Shown here: positions 36,346 through 47,914 of the stretch, in pieces
How the letters are laid out: every line of letters starts with the position of its first letter
Numbering within the stretch: the stretch's first letter is position 1
Assembly (NCBI GenBank): GCA_040954595.2
Contig: JBECUI020000026.1
Location: forward strand, 62,001 to 126,000
Source of the DNA: Balanoglossus misakiensis
Lineage: Eukaryota > Hemichordata
DNA: 64,000 bases
Direction of reading: 5' to 3'
Position numbers and translations under genes: made by a program
Notes under the pieces: model-generated
Database searches by the model: none
Told to the model about the DNA's origin: nothing
The model's input: only the letters and a program-made list of their open reading frames with translations

Positions 36346-36784
36346 TAATTCAGGCTGCATTAGTGGAAAAATAATCATACTTTGTCTGGCATAGAAACTC
36401 AGAATCTACAAAAAAGGCCTTTAAAACATGAATGGAAATGAAAATACTGCTACAATAAGAAATTCTTACCTTGAATAAAGTATTTATTGGTACCACCACT
36501 TCCATAAAGAAACCACTTTGCTGGTGTAATGAGTTGTCAATCTGGGTTTGCTCATTGGCCTTGCTTTGAGTTCCAATTCATGATGATGGTGTATTAGGAC
36601 ACTGGACTTGAAACAGGTGTATGCTGGTATTATACACGTTGAAAGTATTGTCATTCTTTTAATTGTGGATTTTTGGATTATGCTGTGTATGTATAATGAG
36701 AATCCGTTAAAAATTGTAGGGGTCATTGCCCTTTTTAAAAAAAATACAGAGCCATGAATTTAGTTGATAATAGAAGAAATTTGC

Positions 36785-36990
36785 TGTCTCAGCATTTTTC
36801 ACCAATGGTTTGTCTATTGGCGAAGATTTTAACGCAATTTATCTCATAATAGAGCTTGGTGACCACATAATTTTTTTTGACCAATGAATTTACGTTTACT
36901 TGTCTGAGCTATGTGTAAAATTTCGTGAAAAAGTCAATAGTAGAAGTTTGTTTTCTGGCAATTATCGATGTAATCCTTTCAGGAACAGAC
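36785..36990 (-). repeat. Dispersed repeat R1, copy 3 (inverted)
   Basis: Reading the minus strand gives TAGAAAACAAACTTCTACTATTG in pieces, then ATTTTACACATAGCTC, TATTATGAGATAAATTG and CAAACCATTGGTGAAAAATGC, the R1 order. It lies about 0.5 kb from copy 2 in the opposite orientation, so together they form a loose inverted pair. Confidence 0.7.
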
Positions 36991-37337
36991 ACACATGCAC
37001 TGTTTATCAGTTTATGTTGTGCGTGTACATCCTTAAATGGTATTTGCCTCTCATGCCTTCCAAATTGTGATTCTGTTCTAGTGTTTTTGTTAAGGGCGGT
37101 ACCTAGATAAAATCTACCGGAGTACCCCAGTCACTCCGAATTCAAACAACAGAACAAGGCCAATGTCACAGTGGTCAGGCAGTCTACCAGAGTTCCCCAG
37201 TCATTTTACCGGGGTTCCCCTGGGTGTATCAATGTGGTTATATTAGGAGGTTATAGGAATATTAACGGGGTTCCCAAATCCATTACCAGTGTTCCCCGAC
37301 CTTTGCAAAAACACTGTGTTCTTTTTATCCTCCACAG

Positions 37338-37734
37338 GAAGAGACAAAGAAAAGCATAGCAACCTCTGCTGATACTGCCACAACAAGCACAAGCACAAAC
37401 ACACCCCAGCCTGTAGCTTCTGCGAACCAACAACCCCCACCCTATCCAGCCGCAGCATACCAGCAACACTTCCAGCAGATGTCATACCCGAACCCATTCG
37501 TGTCTCAGTACGCTGCGTTTGCAGGAGCCGGACAGCCGCCACGACACAGAGATGCGGCATCGAACAACGACAACACCGTTCAACCGCCAGCCGATGCAAC
37601 ACCCCAGGCAGATGTCAACACTCCCCTAGCACCAGAACCTGCAACTGCCAACACAGAAAACACCCCCAGAGAAATGCCAATGACAATGCTACCACAGAGA
37701 CAAACATACGACAAAGAAATGTCAGCCAGCAAGG
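37338..37734 (+). CDS. Pro/Ala/Gln-rich protein-coding exon, gene unknown
   Basis: A strong acceptor (TTCTTTTTATCCTCCACAG) precedes an open frame of 132 codons to a possible donor, GGTATGAG at 37,734. Without splicing the frame runs to a stop at 37,826. The product starts EETKKSIATSADTATTSTST, then a YPAAAYQQHFQQM stretch, NPFVSQYAAFAGAGQPP, and a Pro/Ala/Thr-rich tail ending EMPMTMLPQ. The sense strand is A/C-rich and T-poor, unlike its surroundings, which supports real coding. No catalytic motif is visible, so it is a disordered segment. The YQQ-rich then Pro-Ala-rich pattern faintly recalls the middle of HERPUD proteins, but the diagnostic downstream WLDW segment was not found, so no symbol is given. 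Confidence 0.55.
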
Positions 37735-38539
37735 GTATGAGCAACCCAGAAGAAGAAACGACACACTATCAAATCAGAATAATCGCCAGATACGTCAGCA
37801 AGAAAATAGTAATTCTTTCGTGTTGATAGTGCTGTTGAGTCTATAGCCTTAGCAGCTCTTATGTTGAGACGATTATTCATTACATACGAGTTTAAATTTG
37901 ATTATAATGTGTAGTTTATGAAAATATTTAATTAATTCACAACTGATGACAGGTCAAATGTTATTATTTTCCTCGAGTTTTCATACACATCTGGAATGTT
38001 GTCTATATCTTAACAAAAACTATTGTTGAAAAGTCCTGGTGAAAAATCAAGCCAGCCATTATTTATTGTATTGAAATAGATGGGGGGAGGCACAATGAAA
38101 ATGGCATATGTTTAGCCTATAGATTTCTGGAAACCACTGGTGAACTCGCTGATAGTACTGAGCAATCTGAATGATATGAACATAGTGGTTATTTGGTTGT
38201 AGATACAAGACCTCTCTGCAAAATTTTCCTCAAAGAGGTTTTAAATCCGTAACCAAATATAAGCGCACACCATTTATAATGTCATTATATATAATATGAT
38301 TTTGTGTGATAAAAAATCTGATGTTTGGATTTTAAGTATTACATGCCAGAAAGGCCTCGTTGCTCACTGCTCATGAAAATGCCACTTGTACAAACATGTT
38401 CTAGAATTTCTTAAGTAGAGCGCCCTGATGCCCATGACCAATCCAAGTTAATAAATTGTGTTCTATTCAGATGCATTCTCTTTTGTGTATTTTATTTCAG
38501 TTATTTACTGTTCAGGTCTTCTAGTAGAGAATGTTATGA

Positions 38540-38730
38540 CAGAACCCCATGGCTCGATCGTGCAAGCACGGCGTAACGGTAGTATTTGCATCGAGTGTCT
38601 GGCGGTGTATTCTTGCGCCCGTCCCCCGCACTCGCTGTCGCTCGTGCGGGGGGCAGCAAGAATACACCGCCAGCACGATTGCAAATACTACCGGTACGCC
38701 GTGCTTGCACGATTGAGCCATGGGGTTCTG
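38540..38730. mobile_element. 191-bp near-perfect palindromic foldback element
   Basis: CAGAACCCCATGGCTCGATC at the left end is matched by the inverse of CAGAACCCCATGGCTCAATC at the right. The arms continue through CGTGCAAGCACGGCGTA, CGGTAGTATTTGCA, a GGCGGTGTATTCTTGC block and a GCACGAGCGACAGCGAGTGC-like centre, about 90 bp per arm with few mismatches. A transcript would fold into one long hairpin. It is a MITE or foldback element by structure; no clear target duplication was found. Confidence 0.85.
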
Positions 38731-38936
38731 TTTTTATTACATATGTTCATCCCATTTTGAAAAAAAGACCGAAAATGAAAGAAATGAGACCGCGGAATGA
38801 TATTGCTTGTTTCGTGAACAGGCCACTCATTTGCATACAGGTATAGCATAATGTTTTTGGTATTGCACTGAGTGCAAATACCGATGTTACGCGCGCGCTC
38901 GGTGCAAGTAATCGACGGTACATATGTAATAAAAAC
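38731..38936. repeat. Second foldback abutting the 191-bp palindrome
   Basis: TTTTTATTACATATG begins at 38,731, immediately after the palindrome, and its inverse CATATGTAATAAAAA ends at about 38,936. Inside, GGTATTGCAC-TGAGTGCAAATACC is itself self-complementary and GCGCGCGC follows. The two foldbacks may be parts of one composite element with terminal GGTTTTTATTACATATG. Confidence 0.6.
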
Positions 38937-39019
38937 CCTTGCTTCAACCAATTACAGAGCTTCAATCAGACCAAGTAAACCCTGGTATTATAAATTTATG
39001 ATCTATGTTATACAGGTAT

Positions 39020-39320
39020 AGGACATTTTGTCTTTCACCATGTTTACACTGGGTAAAATGAGAAACATTTCAGATACCAGGTTCAGGCAGGGAAAAATTT
39101 GAGACACTATTTGCCTATGGTAAACACAGAGCATTAATCCTTTGAGTCGTTTGTGTCCACACACACAAAGTTTATGTATAGGCACTGCGAGGCTCGGCCC
39201 CATAGACAATGGGTTGCGAAGAGGTGTTAATCATTACACCGGATCAGGTCTGGCTGGCAAAACCGTCTCAAATCTGAAACGTTCCAGGAAGACTTTAATT
39301 GTTCACAAAGTATTTTTTAT
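39020..39320. repeat. Dispersed repeat R3, copy 2 (part inverted)
   Basis: AGGGAAAAATTTGAGACACT and CTATGGTAAACACAGAGC here are the reverse complement of the 35,185-35,240 block. TCTCAAATCTGAAACG and TTGTTCACAAAG at 39,265-39,310 match 35,255-35,300 directly. Confidence 0.6.
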
Positions 39321-39329
39321 GTCAATGTT

Positions 39330-40430
39330 TGAGTTGAGATGTTTCAGAAAACTTTCAATGGTCCCTATGTGAATGCCCTATTTTTAGTTCCTTTGTGTTG
39401 TATGTACAAACACATACAAGTTTCAGCTTTAGGGATCAGTCAGAGCATATTATCAAGCAGTCTGTCTATCGGTTGCTATGTGTGTGTGTGTCTCATCTCC
39501 ACAAAAATATGTAGCACTACATGTACTTCATGAATCACAATATACACACAGTGACTGGCTGTGAGGGTAACATGTGGATGACATGATGGTGTTATAATGC
39601 TATTAAGTGCAAATGTAAAACCTGGACTACAGGCAAGATTTTTGAAAGGACGGTAAATGTTGATGCAAAGAATGTTTGAGTCAGCCTATGCACGTGAACT
39701 CAAATATACAGAAAAATTTACAAATCTTAAAGTAACATTTTCATATGGAATTGTGTACTTTTGAAAATCATTTCAAAATCATGTTATAGACTTGTTGAAA
39801 GACTGTTGACTACATCTGATTAAAAAGAAACATGAAATTCAAGCAATAACCAGTTTTTTACTTCTCTCTTGTACATAATCATCATGACATGATCAATAGG
39901 TCATTTTCATGATCCCTATGTGACTTCTTGACTTGCATATTCATTGGAATGAATCCTCTATTTTGAATTAAAACTCTGTAAGTGCCAATAATATTCACTA
40001 ATTTGAATTCCCATTTTGATCTATTTTTTGAAAAACTTTTCGCCATGTATAGCTCGCACTATTTCTACAAAACAGGGACAAATTGGCTGAATTTCCAATG
40101 TTGTGTTAACTGTTTTATTAATCATGAGGAAAAAGCGCCGGGCTTATAACTTCCACGGGCGCGCCCAACATTATTTGGGCGATACCATTTTGTGGTAGGT
40201 GTCACTGGCAAACATGCACCGGACTTCTGATTTATATACTATATGTACTAGGGTCTCACTTGTTGCAACAGTGTTAAAGAAATCAAACGGTTTTGTTTTG
40301 GCCGGTAAACACCGATGGATTCACTCTTAAGTCCATCGTGCATCCAAACGCAGTCGAGTCGGTTCGGTCATTGTTTATGCGACAGTAAATGCCAAATGTG
40401 ACAGAAGCATCATATTAAATGAGATAGAAT
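39330..40430. other. No feature recognised
   Basis: AT-rich unique-looking sequence with a short GTGTGTGTG run near 39,480. Frames here are under 70 codons and carry no motifs. A short A-A-A-C microsatellite (AAACAAAC repeats) follows at 40,430-40,485. Confidence 0.5.
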
Positions 40431-40490
40431 ACACAAACAAACAAAGATACGAATAAACAAACAGGCAAACAAACAAACAAACAACCATGA

Positions 40491-40733
40491 AGGACTGTTC
40501 AGAATTTACTTCCAAGTTGGGGATGGAGGATTTTTTATTTTCCTGGTGATTTTTTCCCATGGTCTCCCCTAGTAAATATGTGGTCCCCCCTTAAATTTCC
40601 TGGGGATTTTCCATGGTCCCCCTATTGTGACTTTTATGTCTAGTCTCCCCTAATTTGTCTTGGAGAAAATGGGTGGTCCCCCCCCCCCTCTGAAAATTCT
40701 CCGCCCCCTGGAAGTAAATTCTGAACAGTCCCT
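40491..40733. mobile_element. ~243-bp MITE with GGACTGTTCAGAATT ends
   Basis: The left terminus AGGACTGTTCAGAATTTACT is the exact inverse complement of the right terminus. The perfect inverted repeat extends about 23 bp. Between them lie C-rich and G-poor strands with CCATGGTC and CATGGTCCCC repeats. It has no coding capacity. Flanking target duplication is unclear. Confidence 0.8.
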
Positions 40734-40842
40734 TATTAAAGCCAACAGCTAGCACCCTGGCTTCTCTGCCAGAGGAGCGATAACATCGACAAAATGCAGA
40801 TACACAAGAAATGAGCACTTTATTCCACAAGTGAAGTAGTCT

Positions 40843-40917
40843 GTTCCCTGCCCCATTCCCACCGCTGGCTGCGCCCTTGAGCGTAGCGCCGATGGCAGTG
40901 GGAATGGGGCAGGGGAC
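40843..40917. other. 75-bp palindrome with 20-bp stem
   Basis: GTTCCCTGCCCCATTCCCAC pairs with GTGGGAATGGGGCAGGGGAC (19 of 20). The interior CCGCTGGCTGCGC/GCGTAGCGCCGATGGC continues the stem imperfectly. It ends only 17 bp before the giant foldback at 40,935 and may belong to its flank or be an independent element. Confidence 0.8.
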
Positions 40918-40934
40918 CTAGTCCAGGAGCTAGA

Positions 40935-43900
40935 TGCCGTTAATCAGAATTTTTGGTAAGGAAGGTTTGAGAGGTCCATTCTATGTAAAAAATGGTGCTG
41001 ATTCCAAAAATGTCAGTCTTATTGACCCCACTCAAGACAAAATTGCCATTTTGGCCATTTTTAACCCAAAAATGGTGTTTTTTTAGAAAACACTAAAAAC
41101 ACACTTTCGTCACATTCTAAGATCTGATGACATATGATATGCCTATTCTATGTAAAATTTGGTGAATATTACGAAAAAAATAGTTCGATTGACCCAAAAC
41201 AACAGAAAATTGCCTTTTTGACCATTTTTTGCCAAAAAAACGTCATTTTTAGAAAAAAATTAAAAAACACGGTTTTCTTCATAATAGTTGATCTGGTGAT
41301 ATATGGAAAGTCAATTCTATGTTAAAAGTGGTGACTTTAAAAAAAAAAGCAGTCTTTTTGACCTCAATCAATACAAAAATGCCATTTTTGGCCACTTTTT
41401 GAGGTCAAAAAAGGTCATTTTTACAAAAAAACTAAAAATAAATTGTGTTTTTCATATTCAGAGATCATTGGATATATGAAGTGTCCATTCTATGTAAAAA
41501 ACGGTGCTGATTTCAGAAATAGCAGTCTTATTGACCCTACTCAAGAAAAAACATGCCATTTTTGCCACTTTTTGCCCCAAAACGTCATTTTTAGAAAACA
41601 CTCAAAATTTATATATTTTCTTCACTTATATGCCCATCCTATGTAAAACTTGGTGATTATTCCAAAAAAGCAGATTTATTGACCCAACCTAATGCAAAAA
41701 TGCCCTTTTGGAAAGTTATTACCCAAAAAGGCCGTTTTTAGAAAAAAAAATTAAAAACAAACTTTTCTTCATAAAGCTCAGAGATCATGTGATATATGAA
41801 GTGTTCAAACTATGTAAAAAATGGTGCTAATTCCAGAAATAGCAGTCTTATTGATCCTACTCAAGAAAAAATGCCATTTTTGCCACTTTTTGCCCCAAAA
41901 ACGTCATTTTCAGAAAACACTCAAAATTTATATATTTTCTTCACTTTCGGAGATCTGATAATGTATTATATGCCCACTTTATGTGAAAAATTTCCAAAAA
42001 AGCAGTTTTATTGATGCCACCCAAGATAAAAGTGCCCTTTGGCAAGTTTTTGCCCAAAAAGTGTCATTTCTAGAAAACACCCAAAACTTTTATATTTTCT
42101 TCACTTTCGGAGATGATGATGTATTATGTACCCACTCTATGTGAAAAAATTCAAAAAAAAATTACTAGCGCCACTCAAGAAAACAGTGCTTTTTTGACAA
42201 GTTTTTGCCCAAAAAGCCACTTTTCGAAAATCATTATAAACACACTGTTTGATTCTTATTTGGAGATTCTATGATGTGTGAAAAGTACATTTATTGTAAA
42301 ATAGGTGTTGATTCCAGAAATGCAGTCTTAATTACCTCAACCATGATGAAATCACCTTTTTGGCTAAGTTTTGCACAAAATTGTTATTTTTAAGAATATA
42401 TTAATAAGCATTCTCTTTTCTTCACTTTCGGTGATCTTATTATAAATAAAAGCCCATTCTATATTGAAACGTGGTTACTGTTCCAAAAACGGAAGTCTTA
42501 CTTACCCTATTCAATTGAAATTTGTAATTTCGGCCACTTTTTTGGTCAAAAATGTTCATTAAAAACAAACAAACTAAAGACAAATTGTTTTCTTCATATT
42601 CAGAGATCTGATCATGTATGAAAAGTCCATTCTGTGTAAAATTTGGTGACTATTCCAAAAACGGCACTCTGGTTGTCAAAATTGCCTTTTTTGCTATTTG
42701 TAGCCAAAAATAGATCTACTCAAGAAAAAATTATCATTTTAGCCATTTTGTACCGAAAAAATGTTTGTATTTGGAGTTTTTGCAAAATTAGCCCAAGTTG
42801 AACTCATAATGATGATGAAACAGCGTCGAGAGGAAAAGAAGTTACGAATGGAACAAAACTCGCGTCAATGAATGTAAACACGCCGCCCGGGACCAAGCTC
42901 TAAACATGATACAGATGACAAAAGAAAGGCATTGCACATTGCCCAAATATTCCCATACAGCAGTTCCAAATTAAAACGTCAAGGGTTTTATGTTTATTTA
43001 GTTTAAACCCACATTTTCCCTGCTGCGTGCTAGTTCAGGGGCCAGTTTTAGCAGTGCTCTATTGAGTATTCTAGCATCGTTGCACTCCTGTCCAATCAGT
43101 ATGACGGAGGTATCATGATATAAATTATAATATAATTTCTGATTTTGTATTCAGATTGAAGAGAATAAATTTCAACACTCTCTCCCGAGCTGGCATATCT
43201 GAACCTAAATATTCCACACCACGCATAATCGACTTATAGTAGACAGTGCGTATACATGGATCATCTTATTGTAAAGTTCAGTTTTGGGCTAAATTTGCCA
43301 AATTGTGGCAACCCTGTCTTTCAATATCATCAATTTAATTGACATTATATGGTTATGGCGTTTTAAATATGCATATACAACATCAGAACACAAAAGGCAA
43401 AAACATCAATTATATTTGTTTTCTGAAAATGCCTATTGTTGACCAAAAGATGGCTAAATGGCAATTTTGTACTGAGCGGGGTGTCTCAATAAGACCGTTG
43501 TGCTGGTATCAGCATATTTTTTGCACACACACACACAAAAAAAAAACGAATTTACATACATCACAAGGGCTCTGAATATAAAGGAATAAGTTTGTATTTA
43601 TTTTTTCTAACAGTTACCTTTTTGAGCAAAGAGGCCAAAATGATATTTTTTTCCCTCAGTGGGGTCAGTAAGAGTGGGTTTTTTAGTACTTTTATTTATC
43701 ATTTGATCACCAATGGGAAGAAAATGGCATAATTTTCGTATTTTCTAGAAATGACACTTTTTGAGCAAAAACTTGCCAAAAAGGCACTTTTATCTTGAGT
43801 GGCATCAATAAAACTGCTTTTTTGGAAATTTTTCACATACAGTGGGCATATAATTCATTATCAGATCTCCGAAAGTGAAGAAAATATATAAATTTTGAGT

Positions 43901-44904
43901 GTTTTCTGAAAATGACGTTTTGGGGGCAAAAAGTGGCAAAATGGCATTTTTTCTTGAGTAGGATCAATAAGACTGCTATTTCTGGAATCAGCACCATTTT
44001 TTACATAGGATGAACATTTCATATATCACATGATCTCTGAGCTTTATGAAGAAAAGTTTGTTTTTAAATTTTTTTCTAAAAATGGCCTTTTGGGGCAAAA
44101 ACTTTCCAAAAGGGCATTTTTGCATTAGGTTGGGTCAATAAATCTGCTTTTTTCGAATAATCACCAGATTTTACATAGGGTGGGCATATAATACATTATC
44201 AGATCTCCGAAAGTGAAGAAAATATATAAATTTTGTGTGTTTTCTGAAAATGACGTTTTGGGGCAAAAAGTGGCAAAAATGGCATTTTTTCTTGAGTAGG
44301 GTCAATAAGACTGCTATTTCTGGAATCAGCACCATTTTTTACATAGAATGGACATTTCATATATCCAATGATCTCTGAATATGATAAACACAATTTATTT
44401 TTAGTTTTTTTGTAAAAATGACCTTTTTTGACCACAAAAAGTGGCCAAAAATGGCATTTTTGTATTGATTGAGGTCAAAAAGACTGCTTTATTTTTTAAA
44501 GTCACCACTTTTAACATAGAATTGACTTTCCATATATCACCAGATCAATCATTATGAAGAAAACCGTGTGTTTTATTTTTTTTCTAAAAATGACGTTTTT
44601 GGGGCAAAAATTGGTCAAAAAGGCAATTTTCTGTTGTTTTGGGTCAATCGAACTACTTTTTTCGTAATATTCACCAAATTTTACATAGAATAAGCATATC
44701 ATATGTTATCAGATCTCAGAATGTGACGAAAACAATGTGTTTTTAGTGTTTTCTAAAAAAAGACCATTTTGGGGTTAAAAATGGCCAAAATGGCAATTTT
44801 GTCTTGAGTGGGGTTAATAAGACTGACTTTTTTGGAATGAGCACCATTTTTTACATAGAATGGACTTCTCAAACCTTCCTTACCAAAAATTCTGATTAAC
44901 GGCA
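40935..44904. mobile_element. Giant ~3.97-kb foldback element with tandem-repeat arms
   Basis: The first bases, TGCCGTTAATCAGAATTTTT and GGTAAGGAAGGTTTGAGA, are found inverted at the other end (ACCTTCCTTACC, AAAATTCTGATTAACGGCA). Each arm consists of diverged ~165-bp tandem units with the core ATTCTATGTAAAA, GGTGCTGATTCCA, AGCAGTCTTATTGACCC, CTCAAGAAAAA, TGCCATTTTTGCCA and GTCATTTTTAGAAAA. Cores start near 40,987, 41,157, 41,324, 41,497, 41,647 and 41,817 in the left arm. The left arm runs to about 42,803 and the right arm from about 43,277, with a ~470-bp central spacer. Short open frames on both strands reflect the repeat unit. It resembles a FoldBack-type element or an inverted satellite duplication. 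No transposase was found. Confidence 0.85.
42860..43130 (+). repeat. Dispersed repeat R4, copy 1 (in the foldback spacer)
   Basis: The spacer between the arms contains a TTTTCCCTGCTGCGTGCTAG segment, TTCAGGGGCCAGTTTTAGC, AGTGCTCTATTGAGTA and CCAATCAG, which recur at 46,435-46,700. The central loop of the foldback is therefore itself a dispersed repeat. Confidence 0.75.
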
Positions 44905-46430
44905 CCTATCTCATAGTGTAACCAGACTACAAGTGAAGAACCCCAGTAACAGACGTAACGAACAAACAAACTACATGTACTAACAACAAAGCAAGAAAAG
45001 TGTCAAGCGTCGTCAAAGAAAACGAAATAGTTCTAGCATGGTTGGTAAAAGTTATTGGTAGAAAACGAATAGGGCCTTCTACAAATGACGTCTCAGACCC
45101 GCAAACGCCACCAGAACACAAAACACATGCACAGAACAGTTTAAGCCGGTTGTTGTATGGAGCAGCAATAATCTGCGGTTGGGCCGTCGTAGATTTTCGC
45201 TGGTGGTGAAAATAAATAAAACACGATCGATGTTCGATTTATTCCAGATCACATGCGTTTACGGCCAGAAGAGAGCATAAAAGTCTTCAAATGACCATGT
45301 GGTGGCGCACTTTTTCCGATTGGCTGTATTTCAATTTGTTCGTGGTAAATTAATTTTGTGGAGGTGACCGGCACTGAAGCTCTTAGCTAGGATGAGGTGG
45401 GATGGAAAAATGCCCCATTTGACTCATTTTAGCTGTTTTAAAATATACGACTATTTATAGACAAAAGGAAAATAAAACAAGCGCAAAAACATACCAAACC
45501 TAGTTTTATTAATTACAAAAAAAATTGCTGAGTAAAGGTTTTCATGTGGGCATTCACTTTGAACTTGCTAAATTAATTTAAAGAGACAAAGTCGCTCTCT
45601 CTTTGTCCTTTTGCGATGATGGAATGCTTGCTTGAAGTCTCTCGTGCAATAAATGATGTCGATTCATACATGTATGGATGGTGTATAGGTGGTCGGAATT
45701 TACATGTCTTTGCCACGTCCAAACCAAAAACACATAAAATCAAACTTTGGGTCATGAAATCGAGTTTTGTTACAGTCTAGAATTTCATGCCACCCCTTTT
45801 GGTCATATTATTCTTGGTAGGCAAAAGTGACAAGTAGTCAAGTTTCAACACAGGCAACATTTTTACAAACAAACCACAAAGAAGACATTAAAAGGGAGAG
45901 AATTATAGAATGGTCAATGTGTGAATAGTTAAGATACGTAAAGTGGCCGGGTTCAACATAACATTAACTCATCGACTTCATATCGTCTTCATGCCATGGT
46001 TTTGCCTGCCCTGAAAGTTCTTGTCGTTGCAGAAGTGGTTTTGACAGAAAGAATTTAGTCTTCCGGGATGTTTGTGATTATTTGAACACCAGACAATACA
46101 ATGCAACCTTGACTTCCAAAATACTTACCGGCATTGCATTATCTTACCATGGTTAGGCCTACAGAGAACAAATTTTCAACAATATTTTCTGAGTTACCGC
46201 TGATATTTGTTTTGTAGTATGGATATTAAATTATACATCCCGATACAAAACAGAATGTTATAGAATCCTTCCTGAGTGATATTGAAAAAAATACCGGAAT
46301 GCTATAGCCTAATCTATGGTTAGGGTTATTGCTATTATTTTATATCAGTAATCGACTTTGTGTATATCAATGTCATTTTCATAACGAAAATGAACTCGAG
46401 TCTAATGTAAACGTTACGAATTGATCGAAA
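44905..46430. other. Mostly unassigned DNA; possible MITE-end fragment near 45,577
   Basis: No gene is recognised. A plus-strand 69-codon frame at 45,000-45,209 ends ICGWAVVDFRWW and has no known domain. Near 45,577 TTTAAAGAGACAAAGTCGCT resembles the left terminus of the TTAA-flanked MITE at 48,434, but the body does not follow, so it is at most a fragment. Confidence 0.45.
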
Positions 46431-46434
46431 GGCG

Positions 46435-46700
46435 CTCTGATGAATGTTAACACGAGTGCGCAATGACAAGACATGCATCGTGCATGACAGTGACAACAGT
46501 TCCAATAGAGCAGTTAAAAAATAAACCGGCCGTCCGTAAATTTATCAGCTATATTTTTTTTTATTTAGTCACGTTTTCCCTGTTGCATGCTATTAGTTCA
46601 GGGGCCAGTTTTAGCAGTGCTCTATTGAGTACTTTCGTATCGATGGATTGATCTCTCGTCCAATCAGAATGGCGGATGGTAGCATGATCCTACATATTGC
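46435..46700 (+). repeat. Dispersed repeat R4, copy 2
   Basis: Contains GATGAATGTTAACACG, ACAGTTCCA, TTTTCCCTGTTGCATGCTA, TTCAGGGGCCAGTTTTAGC, AGTGCTCTATTGAGTA and CCAATCAGAATGGCGGA in the same order as copy 1 at 42,860-43,130. No terminal repeats were identified. Confidence 0.75.
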
Positions 46701-47198
46701 GTATTACAATAGGGCTTCCTCATACAGGTCAGAACAGAGAGGTCATTCCTTTTATTTTAGGACGTCTCAGCTCCTTTGTCTTTTCTGTTATTTTTTGACA
46801 AATGCGGATTGACGTTCCATTTCCAATTGGCGATAATTATATTTATTTGTATTTCATTGCATAAGCGCTTGCTAGTCGTTTTTTAGCAATTTTTTTTGTA
46901 GTACAAAAACACTGAAGAAAACGAAATATTTTATTCATTCGCACTTCCAAAGAACACCGTGACATAATTCCTCAATTTGCATTTCAGTGTGTGTGTCTGG
47001 TGTGTCTGCATTGACGTGAGGCGCATTCTCCACCCGCACACATACGTTGCATTGCATTCTTTGACTAATTAGTGTTACGTCATGTTGAAGCAGGATTCTG
47101 ATTGAGTAGTAAGTAAGTTGCATAATTGACGCACAGCTGGTGCCTCGTTCTCGTACCGCTGACCATTGCATTTGAAAAATCATTGCAGCTTTGACGTT

Positions 47199-47237
47199 CA
47201 TCAAGCATGGAGGTCCCGGTCGCCTCCATGCTTGATG
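47199..47237. other. Perfect 15-bp stem hairpin before a GTAAGC site
   Basis: CATCAAGCATGGAGG pairs exactly with CCTCCATGCTTGATG across a 9-nt loop. CTGGTAAGCATGG follows at 47,249, a consensus-like donor similar to those of the exon-like units downstream, and TTGCAG precedes at 47,188. An exon of about 63 bp is possible but unsupported by homology. Confidence 0.7.
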
Positions 47238-47495
47238 ATGTCGTTTCTCTGGTAAGCATGGCATTTAATGTTATTTTACAAGTACATGTACACTCCTTCT
47301 CGCAAAAACTGGTCGTGGTAGGGCGAGAGGGTCCCCCCAACATCGAAATTCTGACTTTGGGAAGCGTTACAGCACCAAACAGTAAACTCACAGTCGCATG
47401 GAATTTGTGCGTTATATTACACCGTGCGAGTAAATTGTACGTCGTTCGTTGGCTCGAGTCAGCTTTGTTATTGTGGAGCAGGTGGTACCGTAACA

Positions 47496-47914
47496 CCACA
47501 GGGGGCTCTCCCTAGGCGATTTTATTGTTTGTTTGTTGTTGTTGATTGGCATAATAAACAAATACATATTTCTTTATTAATAAATATGGTTTGTTGACAT
47601 GTAAGGGTTAGGTTATTAGGGTATATTTGACAGGTTATGGTATATTCAACGGTTAGAATTAGTGTTGGCATTTTTTCGATCCATGGCCGGCATCACCCCC
47701 CCCCCAAACCCCCCCCCCCCACCCCCTGTGGCTTAGTGATGCCCGGGGCCGTGGATCGAAAAAAATGCCAACAGTAACCCTAACTGTTGAATATACCCTA
47801 ACACTTACATGTCAACAAACCATATTTATTAATAAAGAAATATGTATTTGTTTATTATGCCAATCAACAACAACAAACAAACAATAAAATCGCGGAGGAA
47901 GGAGCCCCCTGTGG
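47496..47914. mobile_element. Foldback MITE with 5-bp TAACA target duplication
   Basis: Inverted termini CCACAGGGGGCTC and GAGCCCCCTGTGG are bordered on both sides by TAACA (47,491-47,495 and 47,915-47,919). The arms continue for about 190 bp through ATTTTATTGTTTGTTTGTTG, ATTGGCATAATAAACAAAT, AATATGGTTTGTTGACATGT and TTTTTTCGATCCA. The centre holds two C-rich runs. TTAGGG-like words inside are incidental and not telomeric. No transposase is encoded. Confidence 0.88.

Noticed and set aside
37338-37734. Assignment of the Pro/Ala/Gln-rich exon to HERPUD1/2
   Set aside because: The YQQ and Pro-rich pattern is only a faint likeness. The conserved WLDW transmembrane segment is absent nearby, so no gene symbol was given.
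45000-45209. Small protein gene ending ICGWAVVDFRWW
   Set aside because: Single short frame with no homology, splice or repeat evidence. Frames of this length are expected by chance in this window.
47188-47250. First exon joined to unit E2
   Set aside because: The hairpin-bearing 63-bp segment has a possible acceptor and donor, but its only open phase would create a stop on joining to E2, so a coding link is unsupported.
47590-47820. Telomeric TTAGGG repeat
   Set aside because: Only isolated GGGTTAGG and TTATTAGGG words occur, mirrored in the arms of a foldback element. There is no tandem run.
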